Positions 41,875 through 47,010 of a DNA stretch of 47,010 nt are shown here, in pieces. The stretch is from Bacillota bacterium (GTDB taxonomy: Bacteria; Bacillota; Clostridia; Christensenellales; SZUA-584). Each line of letters starts with the position of its first letter. The first letter of the stretch is position 1. Under the pieces are notes generated by a model that was not told where the DNA came from, searched no databases, and saw nothing but the letters and a program-made list of their open reading frames with translations. The position numbers were made by a program, and so were the translations under genes. The stretch lies in contig JAEZHF010000014.1 of NCBI GenBank assembly GCA_023416745.1, positions 1-47,010 of the forward strand, given 5' to 3'.

Positions 41875-42755
41875 CACATCAATCGGCATTTATCGCAGTG
41901 GTGGGGCGGCCCAACGCGGGCAAATCCACACTGGTCAACCGCATCGTGGGAGAAAAGGTGGCCATCGTTTCTAAAAAGCCCCAGACCACAAGGAACCGCA
42001 TTTCCGGCGTGCTCTCGGGACGAGATTACCAGATGGTGTTCGTGGACACGCCGGGCGTGCATGACCCCAAAAACAGGCTGGGCGAATACATGGTGAAGAC
42101 CGCATTCGACGCCACGCGCGACGTGGAGGCAGTGCTGTTTTTGGTGGACGCGAACCGCGGCGTGACCGAAGCGGATATTGAAATCCTTGGGCGGCTGATA
42201 AAGGGCGGACTGCCGGTAGTGGCTGCCGTCAACAAGACGGATAAGGCGGGCAAGCAAAAGAGCATCGACGCGGTGAACGCGCTGCAGGAGGCGGGGCAGG
42301 AGCAGGTGCTCCAGATATCCGCCAAGATGGGCGACGGCGTGGACGAGCTGGTGGCGGCGCTGAAGCAGTATCTGGTGCCCGGCCCGCGCTATTATCCGGA
42401 CGACGAGTATACCGACCAGCCGGAGCGCGTAATCGCCGCGGAGATGATACGCGAGAAGGCGTTGCAGCTGCTGGAGGAAGAGGTGCCGCACGGCATCGGC
42501 GTGATGGTGGAACGCGTGGGTTACCGCGAGGACAAGGACATCACGGACGTGTCCGCCGTCATCATCTGTGAGCGCGAGAGCCACAAGGGTATTGTGGTGG
42601 GTAAGGGCGGCAAGATGATCAAGCGCATCGGCACCGAGGCGCGCAAGGATCTGGAGATGCTATTCGGCACCAGGGTTTTTTTGGAGCTGTTTGTGAAGGT
42701 GAAGGAGAACTGGCGTGACAGCGCACGCACGATGCGTGAGCTGGGCTACGAATAG
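41871..42755 (+). CDS. era: GTPase Era
   Basis: Era assists 16S rRNA maturation and 30S assembly. The 294 residues have G1 GRPNAGKSTLVN, TTRNRISG, DTPGVHDP, NKTD, and a C-terminal KH domain with VVGKGGKMIKRIG that binds the anti-SD region of 16S rRNA. The start is GTG 41871 with AAGGAG upstream, overlapping cdd by 4 nt. recO begins 5 nt after the stop. Confidence 0.98.
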   Translation: MTHQSAFIAVVGRPNAGKSTLVNRIVGEKVAIVSKKPQTTRNRISGVLSGRDYQMVFVDTPGVHDPKNRLGEYMVKTAFDATRDVEAVLFLVDANRGVTEADIEILGRLIKGGLPVVAAVNKTDKAGKQKSIDAVNALQEAGQEQVLQISAKMGDGVDELVAALKQYLVPGPRYYPDDEYTDQPERVIAAEMIREKALQLLEEEVPHGIGVMVERVGYREDKDITDVSAVIICERESHKGIVVGKGGKMIKRIGTEARKDLEMLFGTRVFLELFVKVKENWRDSARTMRELGYE

Positions 42756-42760
42756 ACCGC

Positions 42761-43510
42761 ATGGGTGCGCCCCGGCAGACGCTGGCCGTTGTGATACGCA
42801 CGGCGGACTACAGGGAAAACGACCGCATGGTAACGCTGTTGACCAAGGAGTATGGCAAGATGTCCGCCTCGGCCCGCGGCTCGCGCAAGCCTACCTCCAA
42901 GCTGTTCGCGTCTTCTTCTGTATTTTGCTGCGGCGAATATGTGTTTTATGAAAAGGACGGGCGGTACGGCATTAAAAGCTGCGAGGTACGCCGAACCTTT
43001 TTTGATTTACGTAACGACTACGACGCCTACTCTGCAGCCTGCTTCATTGCGGATGCGGTGGACAAGGTGGCACAGGAGGACGATGTGTCGCCCGGGCTGT
43101 TCGCGCTGACAATCAACGCGCTGTATGCGCTGGATACAGGCGCTGCGCCCGGTACGGTGCTCTGCTATTTTATTCAGCGGCTGCTGCACATCGAAGGCGT
43201 TTACCCCAACCTGAAAAGCTGTGTGCTGTGTGGCCGGCGAGAGGAGCTCACTCGGTTTTCCGCCGAGCATGGGGGCGCGGTATGCACGGTCTGTGCGCGC
43301 ACGCATGGCGGCACCGGCCTTGGGGACGACGTGATGGACGCGCTGCGTCAATTGGCAAAGACAGCACCGGGGGATATCGGCAGCCTGGGCCTGCCTCAGG
43401 ACGTGCAGGACAGGACGAAAAGGGCGCTGGTGCATTATCTGGAGCATGTGCTTCAAAAACCTCTGAAGACGACGTCGTTCGTACTGGGCAAGGTGGCTAA
43501 GGACAACTAA
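42761..43510 (+). CDS. recO: DNA repair protein RecO
   Basis: RecO loads RecA onto SSB-coated single-stranded DNA with RecR. The 249 residues contain an N-terminal OB fold (TLAVVIRTADYRENDRMVTLLT), a helical centre, and a four-Cys zinc finger CVLCGRREE...CTVC at ~152-182. It closes the conserved yqfC-to-era-recO chain, and the sequence then changes to more A+T-rich DNA. Confidence 0.95.
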   Translation: MGAPRQTLAVVIRTADYRENDRMVTLLTKEYGKMSASARGSRKPTSKLFASSSVFCCGEYVFYEKDGRYGIKSCEVRRTFFDLRNDYDAYSAACFIADAVDKVAQEDDVSPGLFALTINALYALDTGAAPGTVLCYFIQRLLHIEGVYPNLKSCVLCGRREELTRFSAEHGGAVCTVCARTHGGTGLGDDVMDALRQLAKTAPGDIGSLGLPQDVQDRTKRALVHYLEHVLQKPLKTTSFVLGKVAKDN

Positions 43511-43541
43511 ATAATGATTATATTTAGGCATGTGAGACGAG

Positions 43542-44909
43542 ATGAGAAGGAAACCTAGTTCCGTGTTGAATAAGTGGTTATGGGCTGTTTTGTTAATAGT
43601 CACGGCGGTTTGTTCAGTATTCATATTTTTGATGCTTCGCAAGGATGTGTCAGTGAATGTCGCAAGGGTCATCAATGAAGCGAACCAAAGCGGCGTTATA
43701 GAACCCCAGGAGGCCTTTGTCAATACTCCTGCGATAGCTCCAGTGCCCGCGCGCACCGCGGCACCAACCCAAACGCCTGAAGTAAAGCCGACGCCCCAGC
43801 CGGTGACCGTCACGTTTACTGAATCCAGTGAGCTGCGTTTACCAGGTCTCAAGGAAGCCCTGCAGTATGGACAGCCCTTTAACTTGAGAGGTACGGTTGA
43901 GTCCAGCCAAGCGCTTGCGGTGGTGACAGCGAGTGTTTTCCCTGCAGAAGCAAATGAACCACAGCTGTTGCTGGAAGCCCGGGTCACGTTCCGTGCTTCG
44001 GACAATATAAAGGTTTATACCCTTGATGATGCCAAGACTCCTGAAGAAAGCACATCCATAAACGGGCTGCTGTCGTTTGGATCCCTTCAAGCGGGCTGGT
44101 ACACGCTTGAAATATCAGCAACCCCTGAAAATGCGAAGAATGTAATCATAGCGAAAACAGATTTTTGTGTCGAAGAGCCATCGGAATGGCTTCAGCTGAC
44201 ATCAAACAGCTTTCGGGACAACTATTCTCATGCATTAAGCTTTTTCAAGAGAACCGAAAGGTTCATGTTTAAATACAAATGGGCGCAAGGACGCAATATC
44301 ATAACGGATCCAAAATGGTTCAATAAGTACATTACATCCATTGAAGGCTTAAACGGAGAGGACTGGAAAGTTCATACTGAGGCCGCTCCTTGCTTTGAAA
44401 AAGCAATAGATTATCTTGAAAACACTTATGTACGGGTGCAGGGTAACGGGCATGATTCTGGAGTCGTCAAACTGTCCAAGCTGGTTAAGACCTTTAACGG
44501 TGCATATTATTCGAGGTTTGTGACGGATAAGACCTTTATAAGCCATCATGCTTTCGGGACTGCGGTGGACTTCAATGCGTTTACCCAACCCAACAATAAT
44601 GAAATTGAAAACCACGATATTATACAGTATGAGGTGAAGGACTGCCTTGAATATAACGGCATCAAAAAGGACGGCAAGAGGAGTTATCATGATTTTCGGT
44701 ATACCGGATACTGGCAGGAATATTACGCAGATATACCGACGAGTTTGCTGAATTATTTGCTGTATGAGCTGGCCTTCTACCGGGCTGGTTTTGGATGGGG
44801 TTATTATTATTCCCATACGTGCGATGCAATGCATTTTTCTCTGTCCGAAAGAGACATATCTGAACACGATGATGACAGTATCGGATTACGAAAAGTCTAC
44901 GAATATTAA
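43542..44909 (+). CDS. Membrane-anchored M15-family peptidase (D-Ala-D-Ala carboxypeptidase-like)
   Basis: This is a predicted cell-wall peptidase of 455 residues. It has an N-terminal membrane anchor (WLWAVLLIVTAVCSVFIFLML), a Pro/Thr/Ala linker (~65-90) and a beta-rich middle domain (~90-210). The C-terminal zinc peptidase domain has HHAFGTAVDFNAF (HxxxxxxxD) and a late DAMHFSL whose His is the third ligand. This is the M15_4/VanY-like arrangement; whether it cuts D-Ala-D-Ala or another peptidoglycan bond is unknown. The gene is visibly more A+T-rich than its neighbours, with different codon choice, and has only a weak ribosome-binding site at ATG 43542. It sits between recO and the tRNA cluster, possibly a later arrival. 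Confidence 0.85.
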   Translation: MRRKPSSVLNKWLWAVLLIVTAVCSVFIFLMLRKDVSVNVARVINEANQSGVIEPQEAFVNTPAIAPVPARTAAPTQTPEVKPTPQPVTVTFTESSELRLPGLKEALQYGQPFNLRGTVESSQALAVVTASVFPAEANEPQLLLEARVTFRASDNIKVYTLDDAKTPEESTSINGLLSFGSLQAGWYTLEISATPENAKNVIIAKTDFCVEEPSEWLQLTSNSFRDNYSHALSFFKRTERFMFKYKWAQGRNIITDPKWFNKYITSIEGLNGEDWKVHTEAAPCFEKAIDYLENTYVRVQGNGHDSGVVKLSKLVKTFNGAYYSRFVTDKTFISHHAFGTAVDFNAFTQPNNNEIENHDIIQYEVKDCLEYNGIKKDGKRSYHDFRYTGYWQEYYADIPTSLLNYLLYELAFYRAGFGWGYYYSHTCDAMHFSLSERDISEHDDDSIGLRKVYEY

Positions 44910-44987
44910 AGCAATTGCTGATAAAAAATGAGACTGCCAAAGAAAGAAAACGCTTTGCGACCGTCAAGAAGAGTGCGCTAATTCGGC

Positions 44988-45016
44988 TTGACATACACCT
45001 GCTATTGTGATAAAAT
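44988..45016 (+). promoter_or_regulatory. Sigma-A promoter for the tRNA cluster
   Basis: TTGACA (44988-44993) and TAAAAT (45011-45016) are 17 bp apart. The start near 45023 leaves about 48 nt before tRNA-Arg. Confidence 0.82.
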
Positions 45017-45070
45017 TTCGACTTGCCGGTTGTTTGAGGAACGCGCCTTTTAAGTGACATCGGCGAATGA

Positions 45071-45147
45071 GCGCCTGTAGCTCAGCAGGATAGAGCAACG
45101 GCCTTCTAAGCCGTGTGTCCAGGGTTCGAGTCCCCGCAGGCGCGCCA
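45071..45147 (+). tRNA. tRNA-Arg (anticodon TCT)
   Basis: The 7-bp acceptor stem GCGCCTG/CAGGCGC, D-arm TAGCTCAG, anticodon stem ACGGC/GCCGT with loop CTTCTAA, T-loop GTTCGAG and encoded CCA (45145-45147) give a complete cloverleaf. The anticodon TCT reads AGA/AGG. Confidence 0.96.
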
Positions 45148-45229
45148 AATGTAGCCAATATAAGTGTCAGGAAAACCGGGCCTTTAGGGTTACAGGACAA
45201 TGCCCCGGCAGTTTATGGGGCGGTTCATG

Positions 45230-45306
45230 GTGGGTATAGCTCAGTAGGTTAGAGCGCCAGGTTGTGGCCCTGGAGGCCGTGGGTTCGAATCCCACTACTC
45301 ACCCCA
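45230..45306 (+). tRNA. tRNA-His (anticodon GTG)
   Basis: The acceptor GTGGGTA/TACTCAC (one G-U), anticodon stem CCAGG/CCTGG with loop TTGTGGC, T-arm GTGGG/CCCAC and encoded CCA form a cloverleaf. The base at 45229 is G, the G-1 identity element of tRNA-His, and the discriminator is C, as required. Confidence 0.96.
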
Positions 45307-45320
45307 ATGTGTTCCGGGGC

Positions 45321-45347
45321 CCCCGCAAAGACAAAGACTTTGTGGGG
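45321..45347 (+). repeat. Hairpin between tRNA-His and tRNA-Gln
   Basis: CCCCGCAAAG (45321-45330) pairs with CTTTGTGGGG (45338-45347, one G-U) around a 7-nt loop. No T-run follows, so it is more likely a processing spacer than a terminator. Confidence 0.6.
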
Positions 45348-45356
45348 TGGGTATAT

Positions 45357-45431
45357 TGGGGTGTAGCCAAGCGGTAAGGCACGGGACTTTGACTCCCGCA
45401 CTCGTAGGTTCAAATCCTGCCACCCCAGCCA
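45357..45431 (+). tRNA. tRNA-Gln (anticodon TTG)
   Basis: The acceptor TGGGGTG/CACCCCA, anticodon stem CGGGA/TCCCG with loop CTTTGAC, T-loop GTTCAAA and encoded CCA (45429-45431). The weak first U-A pair is typical for tRNA-Gln. Confidence 0.95.
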
Positions 45432-45443
45432 ATTTAATATCGT

Positions 45444-45519
45444 GACCCACTAGCTCAGGAGGTAGAGCACTTGACTTTTAATCAAGGTGTCCGGAGTTCG
45501 AATCTCCGGTGGGTCACCA
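45444..45519 (+). tRNA. tRNA-Lys (anticodon TTT), integration site of the adjacent element
   Basis: The acceptor GACCCAC/GTGGGTC, D-arm TAGCTCAG, anticodon stem CTTGA/TCAAG with loop CTTTTAA, T-arm CGGAG/CTCCG and encoded CCA (45517-45519). It is intact. An integrase gene pointing towards it starts 94 nt beyond, so its 3' half is the likely attachment core. Confidence 0.96.
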
Positions 45520-45525
45520 GACAAA

Positions 45526-45565
45526 AAAGCCCTTGAAATAGGCATTTTCAAGGGCTTTGCTCTTT
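45526..45565 (+). terminator. Terminator of the tRNA cluster
   Basis: AAAGCCCTTGAAA (45526-45538) and TTTCAAGGGCTTT (45546-45558) form a perfect 13-bp stem with a 7-nt loop, followed by GCTCTTTCTT. The A-run on the left makes it work for the integrase on the other strand too. Confidence 0.85.
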
Positions 45566-45600
45566 CTTAAGAGGTTGATTTTTACCCTTATAAATGGCCG

Positions 45601-45621
45601 ATTACTGCATTTTTACTGCAT
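45601..45621. repeat. Short direct repeat at the integrase 3' end
   Basis: TTACTGCAT occurs at 45602-45610 and 45613-45621, an 11-bp period. It spans the integrase stop codon and faces the tRNA-Lys gene. It could be an arm-type or excision-protein site, or chance. Confidence 0.4.
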
Positions 45622-46773
45622 CAGATTTTTTACTTCTGGATTTTCATTTAAATGACGATTCAAACAGGCGATAGCATCCTGCTCTTTTTGGGCTGAAAGA
45701 TGAGTATAAATCTTAAGAGTCACGTTTATATCGGCATGGCCAAGGAACCGCTGTGCGCTCTTGACGTCCACACCGGCATTGTACAGGATTGTGGCATAGG
45801 TATGCCTGAACATATGTGGCGTCAGGTGGTCGATTACTGTGAGCTTGGGACGAGAACGTGAAGCGTTCAGACCACCGGCTTTAATATTCAGATAATGCAT
45901 GTAGCTGCTCCATGCCTTACCAAATGCGGTTCTTGACATGATGCTGCCATCAGCAGCAGGACACACCATGGCCGACTGTGCGACCTTTCTTGCAGCCTTC
46001 ACAGCAGTCAGAATCGTATCTGGTAATGGAATGGTGCGAATACCGGCTTCGGTCTTGGGACTTTGTACCAGCGTTCTATTTTCATCGAACACCGCTGCTT
46101 TGTTGACGGTGATGCTTTTGTTCTTCAGATCAATGTCATTCCAGGTGAGAGCGACCATCTCGCCGCGTCGCAGCCCGCAGTAAAGCAACAGTAGCACGGG
46201 GACGCCCATGCGATGACCAATATAGGTATCGATAACGAGCTTGACTTCATCGTCCGTAAGAGCGCGGCGCTTGGCGGCAGGCACTGCCGGAACGTTTGTT
46301 TTAGCGAATACATTGCGGTAGACAATGTCGTTATCCATGGCAATCTGGATGATTTGGGCGGCGGTCAGCTTGACCTTCTTCATGGTGCTCTCGGCTTTGC
46401 CGCTCTCAGCCATGCGGTTAATGATACCTTGAAGATGGTGGGGTTTTAAGTCTTTAAGCTTGTACACAGACAGCTCTGGCAGCAGATGGGTTTCCAGTAC
46501 TCTTTTGTACATGGTTCGTGTGGTGACGCTGATGCCCGGCTTATAGTCTCGGAGCCATATTGCAGCCAGTTCGCCGAAGGTCATCTTCTCGTCGCTAGAG
46601 AGTGTGCCGTGGCGCAGCTGCCGTTCATATTCGGCGGCCTTGGCATCCAGATCCTTAAGCGTTTTAGCGTATATGGTTTTACGCTGCGGCTTGCCGTCTG
46701 GGCGGCGGCCCACGGTGATAGAACGTTGGTAGAAGCCATCTGGACGCTTGTTAAGACGAGCTCTTTTAGGCAT
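45613..46773 (-). CDS. Tyrosine recombinase/phage-type integrase
   Basis: This site-specific recombinase would integrate and excise the element at tRNA-Lys. From ATG 46773 it is 386 residues, with AAAGGAG at the correct distance; a start at 46794 is less likely. Domain order: an arm-binding N-terminal strand region (PDGFYQRSITVGRRPDG), a SAM-like core-binding domain (MTFGELAAIWLRDY), then the catalytic domain. The catalytic domain has Arg in YCGLRRGEMVALTW, HMFRHTYAT (HxxRH), GHADINVTLKIY with the nucleophilic Tyr, and the conserved Lys region before it. It resembles integrases of Firmicutes prophages and conjugative elements. It reads towards the tRNA cluster. Confidence 0.95.
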   Translation of the reverse strand: MPKRARLNKRPDGFYQRSITVGRRPDGKPQRKTIYAKTLKDLDAKAAEYERQLRHGTLSSDEKMTFGELAAIWLRDYKPGISVTTRTMYKRVLETHLLPELSVYKLKDLKPHHLQGIINRMAESGKAESTMKKVKLTAAQIIQIAMDNDIVYRNVFAKTNVPAVPAAKRRALTDDEVKLVIDTYIGHRMGVPVLLLLYCGLRRGEMVALTWNDIDLKNKSITVNKAAVFDENRTLVQSPKTEAGIRTIPLPDTILTAVKAARKVAQSAMVCPAADGSIMSRTAFGKAWSSYMHYLNIKAGGLNASRSRPKLTVIDHLTPHMFRHTYATILYNAGVDVKSAQRFLGHADINVTLKIYTHLSAQKEQDAIACLNRHLNENPEVKNLMQ

Positions 46774-47010
46774 TGAACAAACTCCTTTCCGCATTTGACT
46801 CCAGTATAATGAACAATATATCCCTTTTTCTGTACAGTCGATCGTTATTCACCCACTCCATAAACTCATCCTTATCTATTACCCCAGCAATACATTGATC
46901 ACGCTTTTCTCTTGCCTCGTCCGACCATTCAAGGAATTCAGTCTGTGTCATTGTGCCGACACGTACACGAGAATGATTGCGCTTATAGGCTTTATGAAAC
47001 TCCTTGCGGA
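46766..47010 (-). CDS. C-terminal part of an unidentified protein upstream of the integrase
   Basis: I do not recognise this family. The frame is open from the right edge of the window to the stop at 46766, overlapping the integrase start by 8 nt, so the two are probably translated together. About 80 residues are visible. They begin RKEFHKAYKRNHSRVRVGT and contain two similar pieces, TEFLEWSDEAREKRDQ and DEFMEWVNNDRLYRKRD, each with an acidic-aromatic-Trp core. An internal ATG at 46951 has no ribosome-binding site and lies inside this open, protein-like frame, so the true start is probably outside the window. A role in excision or regulation of the element is possible but unsupported. Confidence 0.6.
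   Translation of the reverse strand, partial: RKEFHKAYKRNHSRVRVGTMTQTEFLEWSDEAREKRDQCIAGVIDKDEFMEWVNNDRLYRKRDILFIILESNAERSLFNA

Noticed and set aside
46951..46973. ATG 46951 (minus strand) as the true start of the gene before the integrase
   Set aside because: There is no ribosome-binding site and the frame stays open and protein-like to the window edge, so I treat the gene as partial.
1..47010. CRISPR array, toxin-antitoxin pair, restriction-modification or retron cassette
   Set aside because: I looked for spaced repeats and recognisable defence proteins in both strands and found none; the accessory element at the right edge is cut off before its cargo.

Overview
The window looks like the chromosome of a G+C-rich member of the Clostridia (Bacillota), probably a spore-forming or ancestrally spore-forming lineage. 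Supporting signs are a PolC-type replicative polymerase, a bifunctional Rel, HemZ, separate SecD and SecF, the sporulation genes yqfC and yqfD, the chain yqfC-yqfD-phoH-pgpH-ybeY-cdd-era-recO, Firmicutes-type PhoP direct repeats, consensus sigma-A promoters and frequent TTG/GTG starts with strong Shine-Dalgarno (SD) sequences. I cannot name the species. Almost everything is core housekeeping. The only clear accessory DNA is the right end, where an integrase abuts a tRNA-Lys gene.

Layout: (1) 1-5987, rseP (3' part), ispG and polC. (2) 6021-8193, a lactate/malate dehydrogenase-family gene followed by malic enzyme. (3) 8444-10673, secD-secF behind a consensus promoter. (4) 10766-17821, a tightly coupled run recJ, rel, dtd, an MBL hydrolase and hemZ, with 4- to 8-nt overlaps at most junctions. 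(5) 17847-22285, yceD-rpmF, then plsX-acpP-rnc-glyA. (6) 22423-26926, the phosphate regulon: pstS with its own terminator, then pstC-pstA-pstB-phoU. Each unit is preceded by 11-bp-periodic PhoP-type repeats. (7) 26997-31624, a small membrane protein, a DUF512 protein, der, plsY and lspA. (8) 31744-33587, lplA and lipA on the minus strand. (9) 33710-36338, rluD, rpsU (57 codons) and an NfeD-type protease. (10) 36441-43510, the yqfC to recO chain. (11) 43542-44909, an M15 peptidase of more A+T-rich composition. (12) 45071-45519, tRNAs Arg-His-Gln-Lys behind a consensus promoter. (13) 45613-47010, a tyrosine integrase and a partial protein, forming the edge of an integrated element that continues past the window.

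No stretch over 300 bases lacks a gene. The longest gaps (8194-8443, 22229-22511, 34622-34783, 44910-45070) hold promoters, leaders and terminators. I see no CRISPR array, rRNA, complete insertion sequence or recognisable defence cassette, and no convincing wholly new multi-gene system. The points most worth checking are single-residue or regulatory oddities: a PstB whose Walker A lysine is glutamine, an LDH-fold enzyme with arginine at the malate-discriminating position next to malic enzyme, an IspG with an extra cysteine cluster, paired Pho boxes, and an rpsU leader that can pair with its own ribosome-binding site.
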